A stretch of 45,808 nt of DNA from Oscillospiraceae bacterium (GTDB taxonomy: Bacteria > Bacillota > Clostridia > Oscillospirales > Oscillospiraceae): positions 1 through 45,808 of the forward strand of contig JAEDNR010000007.1 in the NCBI GenBank assembly GCA_016302405.1. The letters run 5' to 3'. Both the position numbers and the translations under genes were made by a program. Below the pieces are notes generated by a model that was not told the DNA's origin, searched no databases, and worked only from the letters and a program-made list of their open reading frames with translations. Of the stretch, positions 31,841-40,603 are shown in pieces (the stretch's first letter is position 1; each line of letters starts with the position of its first letter).

Positions 31841-32705
31841 CTTCCTTTACCTGCTTCTCGTAGACATTATACTCATCCCAGATATGCTCCAGGTTTTCGA
31901 AGGTGCGGCTCAATTCCTTCTCCCGTTTCGCGGCAATCGCAACGATCAACGCGTTCACAATACTTAAAGGTGCCACAAGGCTGTCAACCAGGGACAGCAT
32001 ATCGCTTTTGGCAATCAGCACATGCTCACAGCATTGCCCCAGAGGGGAACGAATACTGTCCGTAATGCCGATGACCGTTGCGCCTGTAGAGCGGCAGTAC
32101 CGGGCACCCTTGGTCGTGGACGCGGAATACCTGGGAAAGCTGAAAGCAACGACCACATCGTCAGAATTCACACCGACAATTTTCTCAAACATCTCCCCGG
32201 TACTCATACCGGAGATCACATGCACATTATTAAACATATAGTTCAGGTAATAGCCGAGGAAATTCGCCAAAGGCGCCACAGAACGGACGCCGAGAATATA
32301 AATCCGCTTTGCTTTCAGGATGGCATTCACCGCGCTGGCAAATTCTTCCCTGTCTACCGTCTCCTCCGTCTGGCGGAGCTTTTCAATATCGGAATGGAGT
32401 ACGGTGGAAATCACATCCTGATCTTTCAGACGGTCATTGGCAACCTCAATGCGCTGAACGGAAGTCAGGCGGTTCAGAACCATTTCCTGCATGGCTTTCT
32501 GCATGCTGGGATAGCCGTCGAAGCCCAGGTCAACTGCGAAGCGGACAACTGTAGATTCCGAAACCCCCACCGTTTTTCCCAGGCGGTTGGCAGTCATAAA
32601 GGCAGCCTTGTCATAAGCATCCAGAATATACTGGGCAATGCGGCGCTGTCCCTTGGAAAATTCAGGAGCCTTTTCCTGCAGGAGGGTAAAGATGTCTGTT
32701 TTCAT
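31830..32705 (-). CDS. MurR/RpiR-family transcriptional regulator
   Basis: 291 residues. The N-terminal RpiR helix-turn-helix covers about 1-77 (TANRLGKTVGVSESTVVRFAVDLGFDGYPSMQKAM). The SIS sugar-phosphate-binding domain covers about 115-255 (RIYILGVRSVAPLANFLGYYL, and VVAFSFPRYSAST). The family senses phosphosugars and regulates sugar catabolism. No sugar genes are adjacent. The linked gene is a flavoprotein, so the regulated target is unclear. GGTGG lies shortly before the ATG. Confidence 0.93.
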   Translation of the reverse strand: MKTDIFTLLQEKAPEFSKGQRRIAQYILDAYDKAAFMTANRLGKTVGVSESTVVRFAVDLGFDGYPSMQKAMQEMVLNRLTSVQRIEVANDRLKDQDVISTVLHSDIEKLRQTEETVDREEFASAVNAILKAKRIYILGVRSVAPLANFLGYYLNYMFNNVHVISGMSTGEMFEKIVGVNSDDVVVAFSFPRYSASTTKGARYCRSTGATVIGITDSIRSPLGQCCEHVLIAKSDMLSLVDSLVAPLSIVNALIVAIAAKREKELSRTFENLEHIWDEYNVYEKQVKEDEV

Positions 32706-32738
32706 TATTATCCACCACCCAAGATTTTTTCCTCCCCA

Positions 32739-32767
32739 ATACTACCAAAAACGAGAAAATATTGCAA
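32739..32767 (-). promoter_or_regulatory. Promoter of the RpiR-oxidoreductase pair
   Basis: TTGCAA (32762-32767), 17-bp spacer, TAGTAT (32739-32744) on the minus strand. It separates this pair from the rluB operon upstream. Confidence 0.65.
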
Positions 32768-32817
32768 GAGAAAATGGGACTTTTTTTCCATGCATTCACC
32801 GGCACGCGGATTCCGCG

Positions 32818-33525
32818 CTATGTATTTCGAAGAAAGGAAACCTCTTCCTCCGTCAGATAGCGCCATTTCCCGGCAGGCAGGTCTCCCAGCCGTAGCTTTC
32901 CCTCCCGGATGCGTTTCAGGCGGACCACTTCCAGCCCCGCGGCCTGAGCCATCCGGCGAATCTGCCGGTTTCTGCCCTCATGGATCGTGATCCGAAATCT
33001 GGCAGTCTGCTCAGAAGCTTGCATAAGCGTAACCCCGGGCTTTCGGATCGGTCTGCCGTCCAGTTCCATAGGACGTTCAAGCAGAGCTTCGCTTCCGGGA
33101 TGATACCCCCGCACCTTAACTTCGTATTCTTTCTCAACTTCTCCGGATGGATGCATGATCCGGTTGGCAAGTTCTCCGTCATTGGTAAACAGGAGAAGCC
33201 CCTCCGAGTTCATATCCAACCTGCCCACAGGGTACACCCGCACGCCGCAGTCGGCCACAAGCTGGGCAGCATTGGGCCTCCCCTTTTCATCGGACAGGGT
33301 CGTAACATAGCCCCGGGGTTTATTCAGCATCAGATATATCCGGGGCCCATTTCCGGGCAACGGTTTTCCGTCCACCTCAATTCGGTTTTCCAACGGATCC
33401 GCCGTATCTCCCAGAGATGCCGGTACACCATCTACGGTGACAAGACCGCTCAGGATCATTTTTTCTGCCTCCCGGCGGGACGCGATCCCCCGGGAAGAAA
33501 GAATCTTTTGCAGCCGCTCCCGCAT
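32818..33525 (-). CDS. rluB: Pseudouridine synthase, RluB/RsuA family
   Basis: 235 residues. It makes pseudouridine in large-subunit rRNA (the RluB group) or small-subunit rRNA (the RsuA group). The N-terminal S4 RNA-binding domain covers about 1-55 (RLQKILSSRGIASRREAEKMI). The catalytic Asp104 is in GRLDMNSEGLLLFTND and the closing motif is EGRNRQIRRMAQAAG. The ATG at 33525 has GGGAG 8 bases upstream, in the gap after the dac stop. It is the last gene of the scpA operon. Position next to scpAB is typical of RluB. Confidence 0.93.
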   Translation of the reverse strand: MRERLQKILSSRGIASRREAEKMILSGLVTVDGVPASLGDTADPLENRIEVDGKPLPGNGPRIYLMLNKPRGYVTTLSDEKGRPNAAQLVADCGVRVYPVGRLDMNSEGLLLFTNDGELANRIMHPSGEVEKEYEVKVRGYHPGSEALLERPMELDGRPIRKPGVTLMQASEQTARFRITIHEGRNRQIRRMAQAAGLEVVRLKRIREGKLRLGDLPAGKWRYLTEEEVSFLRNT

Positions 33526-33542
33526 GGTATTTTCTCCCTTCG

Positions 33543-34685
33543 TCAATCGTCTTTATTGACCGCATCCTGCAGGGAATCTTCGGTCTGATTCCTCGCAGGG
33601 CGCTTCTCCCAGAACTTCCAAAACGGACGCTCAGGTTCCTCCTGTTTTTGCTCCGATGTCCGTCCGTAGACAACCGGAACCTTGCCGACAGCCTTTCCCT
33701 CGATCAGGATATAGGCAAATCCCGCTTCCTCTCCCTCAGCCACCGGCGCAAACACAGGACCTCTCGCGGAAAGCATAAGCTGCGGGTTTTCTTCCGGCGC
33801 AACGGAATAGGTAAAGTCTTCCCCCGCAATAACAGGAACCTGGGTAATTTCCCCGCCGATAACCTCTGCAGTTCCAACCTGATCTCCCGCACACACAAGC
33901 TTCTCCAGTGCAAAACGAGAAAAACCGTCGCACAGAAGCGCCTGATGATCCTGCCAGTCGTTTGGATCGTCCAAAGTTACCGCAATCAAACGCCGCCCAT
34001 CCCGCGTCGCGCTGGATACAAGGATCCTTCCAGCAGCCTTTGTGTATCCGGTCTTTACTCCATCCGCGCCTTCCAGCATCCAAAGCAGTTTATTATGATT
34101 TCGCAGCGCCCGGTTTCCTGCGCAGACAGTTTTGGTGGATACGGTTTTGGCGAAAATAGGATTCTCCATAGCGTAAGCTGCCAGGACAGCAAGATCCCGG
34201 GCTGTGGAATAATGTCCGGGGCTGTCCAGTCCGTTGGGATTCTCAAAATGGGTTCCTGTCATGCCAAGCACACGGGCCTTGTCGTTCATGAGTTCAGCAA
34301 AGCCCTCCACAGTTCCGCCGCAGTAAATGGCCAGCGCCACTGCCGCGTCGTTTCCCGAGGACAGCATCAGCCCATACAGAAGCTCCTGGAGGGTAAGCAC
34401 CTCTCCCTCTTTTAAATACATGGAGGAGCCTTCAATCCCAACCGCTTCCCTGGGGATCCGCATACGGTCCAATACGTTACACTGCTCACAGACAATCAGT
34501 GCTGTCATAATTTTGGTAGTGCTGGCAATCAGGCTCCGACGGTCCGGATTCTGCGAAAACAGGACTCTGCCGCTTACTGCGTCCAGAACATAGGCACTTC
34601 TGGCACTGACTGCCCCGGCCCGCAGCGGCAAAAACAGAACGGCGGCCAGCAATGTAGCCGCCGTTCCGGCGAAAACTCGTTTCAT
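33543..34685 (-). CDS. dacF: D-alanyl-D-alanine carboxypeptidase (PBP5/DacF type)
   Basis: 380 residues. It trims the terminal D-Ala from peptidoglycan stem peptides. A signal peptide occupies about 1-26 (cleavage near AGA-VSA). The serine-peptidase motifs are Ser55-Thr-Thr-Lys58, Ser110-Gly-Asn112 and Lys211-Thr-Gly213. A C-terminal PBP5 beta domain follows to about 350. The last 30 residues (FWKFWEKRP) are amphipathic and may anchor it. The ATG at 34685 is preferred. A GTG at 34694 is in frame, and the Shine-Dalgarno is weak for both. A 7-bp hairpin lies in the gap after ytfJ (34695-34713). In Bacillus, dacF is a forespore gene, and ytfJ next door is too. Confidence 0.9.
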   Translation of the reverse strand: MKRVFAGTAATLLAAVLFLPLRAGAVSARSAYVLDAVSGRVLFSQNPDRRSLIASTTKIMTALIVCEQCNVLDRMRIPREAVGIEGSSMYLKEGEVLTLQELLYGLMLSSGNDAAVALAIYCGGTVEGFAELMNDKARVLGMTGTHFENPNGLDSPGHYSTARDLAVLAAYAMENPIFAKTVSTKTVCAGNRALRNHNKLLWMLEGADGVKTGYTKAAGRILVSSATRDGRRLIAVTLDDPNDWQDHQALLCDGFSRFALEKLVCAGDQVGTAEVIGGEITQVPVIAGEDFTYSVAPEENPQLMLSARGPVFAPVAEGEEAGFAYILIEGKAVGKVPVVYGRTSEQKQEEPERPFWKFWEKRPARNQTEDSLQDAVNKDD

Positions 34686-34725
34686 TTTCCTCACCCGGGA
34701 AAATCATTCCCGGAAAGGAACAAAT

Positions 34726-35121
34726 TTATTCTGCTTTTTTCTCCGTCCTGGAATCAATAAAAGCAGAAATCTTGTCCAGGGTATCCGGCACCATTTCCAC
34801 GATCCGGTCCGCAGTGGTGCTCGCAGGCTCCGCAACCGGCATCATCCGTACCGTGCCGTCCTTTACGATCAAAAAGCAGATGGGGGTCACTTTCACGCCG
34901 CCGCCGGCGCCGCCGCCAAAAGGATTATCCTCACCGGGGCGGGAGGACTTGGTTGTAAAATCCGAACCACCGCCGCCAAAGCCAACGCTGACCTTGGACA
35001 CCGGGATAATGGTCACCCCATCCGGTGTTGTGATGGGTGTCCCGATCACAGAATTCACATCTACCATTTCCTTGATCTTCTGAATGGTACTTTCCAGCAT
35101 ATTGGGAAGCTTCTGACTCAT
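34726..35121 (-). CDS. ytfJ: GerW/YtfJ-family sporulation protein
   Basis: 131 residues. Family members are needed for spore germination or late sporulation. The core is VNSVIGTPITTPDGVTIIPVSKVSVGFGGGGSDF, followed by a glycine-rich stretch (FGGGAGGGVKVTPICFLIV), the diagnostic pattern. It overlaps the DUF2953 gene by four bases (ATGA), the same ytfI-ytfJ pair found in Bacillus. Confidence 0.93.
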   Translation of the reverse strand: MSQKLPNMLESTIQKIKEMVDVNSVIGTPITTPDGVTIIPVSKVSVGFGGGGSDFTTKSSRPGEDNPFGGGAGGGVKVTPICFLIVKDGTVRMMPVAEPASTTADRIVEMVPDTLDKISAFIDSRTEKKAE

Positions 35122-35777
35122 TTCACTGCACCGCCTTTTCTTTTCTTCTTGATTTTCAAAAATGTTATCAGGGCACGGATGCCGTACACGACACCCAGAG
35201 CAAGCAGCCTGCCTAGAGTGATCGTAAGATCCAGCCGCGCGGTTACCAGGGTCTCATTCGCGGTGAAATCACACTCCACCTCCAGATCCCGTTTTTTTAT
35301 CACAAGCACCCGCTCCAGCCTGGGAAGCAGATTCCCCAGCGCGGCCCATGCCTTTCCATAGTTTACCGCCAGGTCACAGGGATCATTCCCCGCCATAATC
35401 AGCTTCAGTTCCAGCACATTGACACGGAGCTTCCGCCGAAAGGCGCCGAGCATATCAAGCCCGACTTTTACCAGAGGAAGAAAGTCCGTCCATGGTCCGC
35501 CAGACTTCTGCTTCTGCTGTGCTTTTCCGTCCGGTTTTTCCGTCCGCGCAGGAGAATCCGGCTTTTCGGAGGCAGGTGTTTTCTTTTCCTTTTTCTGTTC
35601 TTTTTCCTGTCCCGCTTTCCGGGGGGACTTCTTTTTCTTCGCCCTGGGAAACAGGGTAATCTTCACCGGGCCAGCGATCAGGCGGACCAGCACGCCTTCA
35701 GAATCATACCGTACCGAGGCACCCAACGGAAGAATTGCTAAAAAAACCAGCACCCCAAGGGCAATCAGCCAACCCAT
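35118..35777 (-). CDS. DUF2953 membrane protein (YtfI-like)
   Basis: 219 residues. One N-terminal membrane segment (1-20), a Lys/Glu/Pro-rich linker (about 45-95), a conserved C-terminal core (about 100-190: VNVLELKLIMAGNDPCDLAVNYGKAWAALGNLLPRL, then LEVECDF), and a final hydrophobic stretch with a basic tail. DUF2953 proteins are encoded next to ytfJ in many spore-formers, and their function is not known. It shares a base with the scpB stop (TGATG) and overlaps ytfJ. Confidence 0.85.
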   Translation of the reverse strand: MGWLIALGVLVFLAILPLGASVRYDSEGVLVRLIAGPVKITLFPRAKKKKSPRKAGQEKEQKKEKKTPASEKPDSPARTEKPDGKAQQKQKSGGPWTDFLPLVKVGLDMLGAFRRKLRVNVLELKLIMAGNDPCDLAVNYGKAWAALGNLLPRLERVLVIKKRDLEVECDFTANETLVTARLDLTITLGRLLALGVVYGIRALITFLKIKKKRKGGAVK

Positions 35778-36340
35778 CAGCGCCCCTCCCCGACCGTCTC
35801 CTCCGGGATCATCTCCGGCTCACTGAAAGAAACCTTTTCGATCTCGGGAAGCTCCTCCAATGAGGAAAGTCCAAAGGTACGCAGAAAATCCGGTGTCGTC
35901 CGGTACTGAATAGGTCTTCCGGGAACATTCAGCCGCCCGGCCTCCTCGATCAGTTTCTTATTCAGAAGCGCAGAAATAGAATACGAGCTGTCCACGCCCC
36001 GGATCTGCTCCACCATAGCCTTGGTAGCCGGTTGATAGTACGCGACGATCACCAGGGTTTCCAGCTGGGAAGAAGAAAGCTTCGGAGGCTTTCTGGTCTC
36101 CAGCGCTTTGGTCACGTAATCCGCCATTTCTCCGGAGGAAACCATCTGATAGCCATCCTCCAGACGAAGGATCCGGATGCCCCGGCGCTGAAAAGCATAC
36201 TGGTCTGCCAGCGCGTTCACGGCTTTCTCCGCCGCCTCCGGGGTTACGTCGGCAGCAAAAGCCAGTCTTGACAGCTCCACCCGTTCTCCGGCGGCAAACA
36301 GAATAGCCTCAATGGCACGTTCCAGATCTTCTTGTTCCAT
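35777..36340 (-). CDS. scpB: Segregation and condensation protein B
   Basis: 187 residues. ScpB forms the condensin complex with ScpA and SMC to compact and separate chromosomes. Two winged-helix domains are visible (about 1-80 and 85-160), with EAILFAAGERVELSRLA at the start and the conserved QLETLVIVAYYQPATKAMVEQIRGVDSSYSI in the second. It shares a base with the scpA stop (TGATG). Confidence 0.96.
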   Translation of the reverse strand: MEQEDLERAIEAILFAAGERVELSRLAFAADVTPEAAEKAVNALADQYAFQRRGIRILRLEDGYQMVSSGEMADYVTKALETRKPPKLSSSQLETLVIVAYYQPATKAMVEQIRGVDSSYSISALLNKKLIEEAGRLNVPGRPIQYRTTPDFLRTFGLSSLEELPEIEKVSFSEPEMIPEETVGEGR

Positions 36341-37137
36341 CAGGTCATCTCCTCCGTGGTGGGCTGTTTCCGGTTCAGAAGCCGAACCTTGGGATTCTCC
36401 CCGGACAGGTCATCCTCCAAGGTTACGGAATTGGTCTTGCACAGGTCCAGAATGGCAAGGAAAGTGGCTACGATCTCGGACCGACTTCTGCTGTTGCGGA
36501 ACAGGTTTTTCAGTCTCTCCACCCCCCGCAGAAGAAGGCTTCGAAGGACCTCGCCTGCTTTCCGGGAAACAGGGTAGCGCTCCTTGCCGACAATGCCACG
36601 GAAATTATCCGCTGGCGGCGGAAGCTGACGGCCCTGGCGCTGGGCAATCGTATCCAGGGCGCGGTATATATCCAGAATATCATGCTGATAGCGATACTTC
36701 TGATCCCTGCGAAGGGGCTCCGGCTCCTTTGTAAACAGACACCGTCCGATTTCATTGCGGGGCTCCAAAACAGAAACTGCCCCGCGGATCTGCTCCATCG
36801 CTTCTTTCCGGCGGCGATCCATCAGGCTTTGCCGCAGAAGATCCAGCTCCGTTTCCGCCTCCTGCTGCTCCGCGGCAGAAAGAAGCATTTTCGTTTTAAT
36901 GAGCATCAGATGGGATGCCATGGTAATAAACTCACTGGCAATCTCCATATCCAGCCGCTTCATCTCGTCCAGATAGGCAAGATACTGTTCCAGGATAGCT
37001 GTAATGGACACATTCTGAATTTCGATTTTATTTTTGCTCAGCAGAAGAAAAATGGCGTCAAGCGGGCCTTCAAAATCCTCCATTTCCTCGCTGCGGGTAT
37101 GGACGATCCCCTCAAGACGATATTGGGGTTCTGACAT
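36340..37137 (-). CDS. scpA: Segregation and condensation protein A (kleisin)
   Basis: 265 residues. The kleisin subunit that bridges SMC heads. The N-terminal FEGPLDAIFLLLSKNKIEIQNVSI is the family signature, followed by YLAYLDEMKRLDMEIASEFITMASHLMLIKTKMLL. The middle is acidic and variable, and the C-terminal winged helix covers about 190-250. The ATG at 37137 has GGGAG 6 bases upstream. The longer frame would start near the promoter. It is first in the operon scpA-scpB-DUF2953-ytfJ-dacF-rluB. Confidence 0.96.
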   Translation of the reverse strand: MSEPQYRLEGIVHTRSEEMEDFEGPLDAIFLLLSKNKIEIQNVSITAILEQYLAYLDEMKRLDMEIASEFITMASHLMLIKTKMLLSAAEQQEAETELDLLRQSLMDRRRKEAMEQIRGAVSVLEPRNEIGRCLFTKEPEPLRRDQKYRYQHDILDIYRALDTIAQRQGRQLPPPADNFRGIVGKERYPVSRKAGEVLRSLLLRGVERLKNLFRNSRSRSEIVATFLAILDLCKTNSVTLEDDLSGENPKVRLLNRKQPTTEEMT

Positions 37138-37177
37138 AACGGCTCCCTTTTCTTTCCGAATCCAACAATTTGGTGGT

Positions 37178-37206
37178 ATTATACCATTCTTTTCCCATAA
37201 GCGCAA
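37178..37206 (-). promoter_or_regulatory. scpA operon promoter
   Basis: TTGCGC (37201-37206), 17-bp spacer, TATAAT (37178-37183) on the minus strand. Confidence 0.75.
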
Positions 37207-37243
37207 GCGTCTTGAAAAATTTTAAGCTTTCTCTCCAAAAAGA

Positions 37244-37272
37244 TTGCATTTTTCGACAGGATGTGTTAAGAT
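37244..37272 (+). promoter_or_regulatory. Promoter of the 99-residue membrane protein gene
   Basis: TTGCAT (37244-37249), 17-bp spacer, TAAGAT (37267-37272). Confidence 0.6.
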
Positions 37273-37304
37273 ATGCACAAGAGTTTTAGCGGAGGGGATC
37301 CATC

Positions 37305-37604
37305 ATGGCAAGGCGCAACCGGTATCGTGAATTCGAAAGCTTAATGACCAAGGTCATGGCAGGCGACGCGCTTGCGTTTGTGCTCTATCTGGTCTTTGCT
37401 GGCAAGGGATGGACTGTTGTGCAGGTAATCGCAACCGTTCTCGTTTTTATCGTCTCCATCCTTGCGCTGGTCTGGCTTTTTATTACCAAGGAGTTGTTCC
37501 GCCGCCGCAGCCTGTGGATGGTCACGGGTTTCGGGGCTATCTTCCTGTGTCTGCTGTTCTCCCTGATTTTGAAGTATCCTTGTCCCCCCGTTGTTGCGGG
37601 ATAA
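37305..37604 (+). CDS. Small three-helix membrane protein, unknown
   Basis: 99 residues, not recognised. A basic N-terminus (MARRNRYREFESLM) is followed by three hydrophobic helices at about 18-33, 37-60 and 70-92, with the RRR loop between the last two facing inward by the positive-inside rule. GGAGGGG lies 7-8 bases before the ATG. A promoter and terminator frame it as a single-gene unit, so I take it as real. No function is suggested by its neighbours. Confidence 0.75.
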   Translation: MARRNRYREFESLMTKVMAGDALAFVLYLVFAGKGWTVVQVIATVLVFIVSILALVWLFITKELFRRRSLWMVTGFGAIFLCLLFSLILKYPCPPVVAG

Positions 37605-37625
37605 AACCGATTCCCTTTGTTTGCA

Positions 37626-37654
37626 AAGCGGCAGCCTTTTGGCTGCCGCTTTTC
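37626..37654. terminator. Bidirectional terminator between the small membrane gene and the kinase gene
   Basis: Perfect 9-bp stem GCGGCAGCC/GGCTGCCGC with a TTTT loop (37628-37649), followed by TTTTC on plus and TTTG on minus. Confidence 0.85.
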
Positions 37655-37677
37655 TGTATGGCAATACACAACCATTT

Positions 37678-39378
37678 TTAACGATAGAAACTGTTTCCGC
37701 CAATAAACTCCCGGACAAGGCTCGTAGGCGGGATCTCATCATCCACATCGGCCTCCAATACAAAGTTCAGGATCTTAACGATTCCCCGCACCTCTTCGTA
37801 GCACGCGTCCTCCGGCTGGACAGCGGTCAGAAGCGGAAAAATATGCTTTTTCAGAACCCCAAGCTCATAAAGGGAGGAACTGTTAAAAATCACATCCGCA
37901 TTCTCCTGGAACGGGAAGATCCAGCGTTTTTCCCCCTGGCGGACAGAATCCCACATGGCAAGGGTTCTCTGCACGGAGGAACCCCGGGTCTCATAGTCCC
38001 GGACAATTCGGCGCAGAAGCCGCAGATAGCTGGTGGGAATCCGGTTGTGGTCATCCAGGTTGAGAGGAAGCAGCGGGCTGACATAGAGACGGAATAACAG
38101 GTGCTTTTCCACATTCTCAGGAAGCATAACGGGGTTCAGCCCATGAAGGCCCTCCACGATAATGACACTCTTTTCGTCCAGCTTCAGATACTTTTTTGTC
38201 CATTCCCGCTTGCCTGTTACAAAATTGAAGCTGGGCAAGCGGATTTCTTCGCCCTCCAGAAGCTGACGCATCTGGCTGCGGAAAAGCTCCGTGTCAATGG
38301 TATTGATATGCTCCAGATCCAGTTTTCCATCCGGTCCCACGGGGATTTTGTCCCGGTCTATATAATAATCATCCAGGCTCATAAGAACAGGCTTTTTCCC
38401 ATGGACCCGAAGCTGGGTCGCCAACCGGTTAGCGGAGGTCGTCTTGCCGGAGGAACTTGGTCCTGCCAGCATGACGACCTTGGCCTCCCGCTGGCAGACC
38501 ATATCCGCCACCTGTGAAAAACGCTTTTCGTGCAGCGCCTCATTGACCCGGATCAGTTCCCGGATTCTTCCCGAAGCGGTCAGATCATTGAGATCCGCCA
38601 CGGTAGCGCACTCCATCAGTTCACACCAACGCTCTCCCTCGGAAAAAACGCTGAAGAAATGAGGCATCTCCCGGAACGGCGCGGTGACATTGGGATCCTG
38701 ATCGTCGGGATAGACGAACAGGAACCCACCCTCCGCGGGAAGTATATCGTACACAGTCAGATAGCCGGTGGACGGCACCATTTCTCCATAGTAATAGTCG
38801 GCAAAATCCCCGTAGGTATATTCATCAAAATAATCCACACTGCGCCAGGAAAGAAGCCTTGCCTTATCCTCCTGCCCGGAAAAGCGGAACTGCTCAATTG
38901 CCTGGGAAAGCGGCACTCTGCGGCGGATCAGAGGAATGTCCTGCTGAACCAACGCCCGGACTCTCTGCTTCAGTTTTTCCAGGCAGAAATCCTCCGCTCC
39001 CGTCACGGAAATAAAGACACTGGAGCCCAGCGTGCAGCTCACCATCCCACGGGCGTTGGGCCAGAGCTGACGAAGGGCCAGAAAGATCACAAACTGCGCG
39101 GTACGGATATACGCTTCTTTTCCCGCTTCGTCACCATAACGGAGCAGCCGGACCTCTCCGCCGGAAGCCGCCATCGCCCGGCGCATGGACGGACGATCCT
39201 GATCCACATCTTTCTGCCGTACGGGAATATAGTTCAGCGTAAAAACCTCACCGGCAATTTTTGCTGCAAGCGGACGGTCGGAAAGCCTGGTACAATCCAG
39301 TCCAAGCTGCCGCACAATCTGCAGCAGGGACTGCTCCGGCTGCGGTTCCACACAGTGTCCGTCAATCCTTAAAAGCAT
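37678..39378 (-). CDS. Nucleoside (uridine) kinase fused to TGS and tRNA-SAD-like domains
   Basis: 566 residues. An N-terminal TGS-like segment (1-65) and a ThrRS/AlaRS-type SAD-like region (about 65-260) precede a P-loop kinase. Walker A is GPSSSGKT at 306-313, then SLDDYYIDRDKIPVGPDGKLDLEHINTID, the uridine-kinase signature, and IIVEGLHGLNP. The same three-part layout is known in Thermotoga and many Firmicutes. The kinase half probably phosphorylates uridine or a related nucleoside, and the role of the aminoacyl-tRNA-synthetase-like half is not known. It has its own promoter and a leader hairpin (about 39421-39450). Confidence 0.88.
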   Translation of the reverse strand: MLLRIDGHCVEPQPEQSLLQIVRQLGLDCTRLSDRPLAAKIAGEVFTLNYIPVRQKDVDQDRPSMRRAMAASGGEVRLLRYGDEAGKEAYIRTAQFVIFLALRQLWPNARGMVSCTLGSSVFISVTGAEDFCLEKLKQRVRALVQQDIPLIRRRVPLSQAIEQFRFSGQEDKARLLSWRSVDYFDEYTYGDFADYYYGEMVPSTGYLTVYDILPAEGGFLFVYPDDQDPNVTAPFREMPHFFSVFSEGERWCELMECATVADLNDLTASGRIRELIRVNEALHEKRFSQVADMVCQREAKVVMLAGPSSSGKTTSANRLATQLRVHGKKPVLMSLDDYYIDRDKIPVGPDGKLDLEHINTIDTELFRSQMRQLLEGEEIRLPSFNFVTGKREWTKKYLKLDEKSVIIVEGLHGLNPVMLPENVEKHLLFRLYVSPLLPLNLDDHNRIPTSYLRLLRRIVRDYETRGSSVQRTLAMWDSVRQGEKRWIFPFQENADVIFNSSSLYELGVLKKHIFPLLTAVQPEDACYEEVRGIVKILNFVLEADVDDEIPPTSLVREFIGGNSFYR

Positions 39379-39469
39379 ATATCTGCCCCCTTTTCTTTTT
39401 TGTTCAGCAATTATGGATAACCACCAATTATGATCCGGTATTTACCACGGTAATTGTTGGCTTTTGCTT

Positions 39470-39498
39470 ATTTTATCACACTGGGGCAAGATTTGCAA
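39470..39498 (-). promoter_or_regulatory. Promoter of the nucleoside kinase gene
   Basis: TTGCAA (39493-39498), 17-bp spacer, TAAAAT (39470-39475) on the minus strand. Confidence 0.7.
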
Positions 39499-39500
39499 TA

Positions 39501-40472
39501 TTATCCGCCTTCCTGCAAACATTTTTCCAGGACCGTTCCCGGGTAATAGTGACTGAGTATCTGCTGATAATCTGAACCGGCCGCAGCCATCGCGTCCGCT
39601 CCATACTGGCTCATGCCAACTCTGTGCCCATATCCAAGGGTTTCGACTTGAATCATATTTTCCTGTACCGTAATCGTAAACGCAGTGGAGCGCAGGCCCA
39701 GAGCAGTACGCAGTTCCACCCCGCTGAATTTTAAACCGCCGATTTCCATAGTGTCCACGCCATCCCCAGCCGTGCGTGTCACTTCCCCGAACCATTGCGC
39801 CGGCTCGGCGCTGAGCACGATACCCAGAGCATTCTCAAATTCCTCCGGCGTAAACACCTTTGTGTCCGAATAAAACGCCGCACCTTCCTCCCCTGGGCTG
39901 TCTGTTGAGCGCAGATAGGGGTAATCCGTTCCCCATACCGCCGCAGCATCCTCGGTTTTTCCCCCGGAGCAGGAAAAATAAACCGCTTCGATCAATTCAC
40001 CGTTATACGTAAGCACATAACCGGAGGTATCCAGCACTGCAGAGCGCACTTTCTGAATATCATCACGAATACCGCCTTTTTCCAGGTATTCTTCCGGAGA
40101 CAGGTAGGCCTGACAACAGGTATAGTCGGTACATACGCTGCCATCCCCATGCTTTCCGCCTGTCACGGCTGCTTTCCTGGCGTATGTTCTGGCTGCGACT
40201 GCCTGTGCTTTCAGCGCCTCCGGTTCAAAAAAAGCGGGCATTTCCGCCAGCACCACACCGGTCAGATACTCGTCCATATCCATCTGCTCCACCCCCTCGT
40301 CCGGCCACCGGACAAGGACAGAAAGGGAAACAGGAGCGGCCAGAGTCTCTGGTTCTGTATTCGATTCTGGCTTGTCCTTCTCCCAGAACATCACCAGGAT
40401 TGCGAGGATCAGCCCCGGGACAGCCATTCCCATCCAAATTGCGTGCAGGGTTTCCTGCCAGGTCTTTTTCAT
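39501..40472 (-). CDS. spoIID: Stage II sporulation protein D
   Basis: 323 residues. SpoIID is a lytic transglycosylase that acts with SpoIIM and SpoIIP during engulfment of the forespore. A single N-terminal membrane anchor (about 15-38) is followed by the SpoIID domain: MDEYLTGVVLAEMPAFFEPEALKAQAVAARTYA, including the catalytic Glu, then YFSCSGGKTEDA, and a C-terminal GYGHRVGMSQYGADAMAAAGSDYQQILSHYYPGT. The ATG at 40472 has GGGAGGG 7 bases upstream. Confidence 0.96.
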   Translation of the reverse strand: MKKTWQETLHAIWMGMAVPGLILAILVMFWEKDKPESNTEPETLAAPVSLSVLVRWPDEGVEQMDMDEYLTGVVLAEMPAFFEPEALKAQAVAARTYARKAAVTGGKHGDGSVCTDYTCCQAYLSPEEYLEKGGIRDDIQKVRSAVLDTSGYVLTYNGELIEAVYFSCSGGKTEDAAAVWGTDYPYLRSTDSPGEEGAAFYSDTKVFTPEEFENALGIVLSAEPAQWFGEVTRTAGDGVDTMEIGGLKFSGVELRTALGLRSTAFTITVQENMIQVETLGYGHRVGMSQYGADAMAAAGSDYQQILSHYYPGTVLEKCLQEGG

Positions 40473-40534
40473 GGTCTTCCCTCCCGTGCTCACCATCATA
40501 ACATGTTTGAAAAGCGGAAAATGTCAAAAGCAAT

Positions 40535-40563
40535 TTGCATTTTTGTTTGCGGTCTGATATAAT
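40535..40563 (+). promoter_or_regulatory. Promoter of the CAT/E2-like gene
   Basis: TTGCAT (40535-40540), 17-bp spacer with an extended -10 TGA, TATAAT (40558-40563). Confidence 0.85.
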
Positions 40564-40603
40564 GGGAGCGTTTCAATTTTAAAAACCGTCACGGAGGTTT
40601 TTT

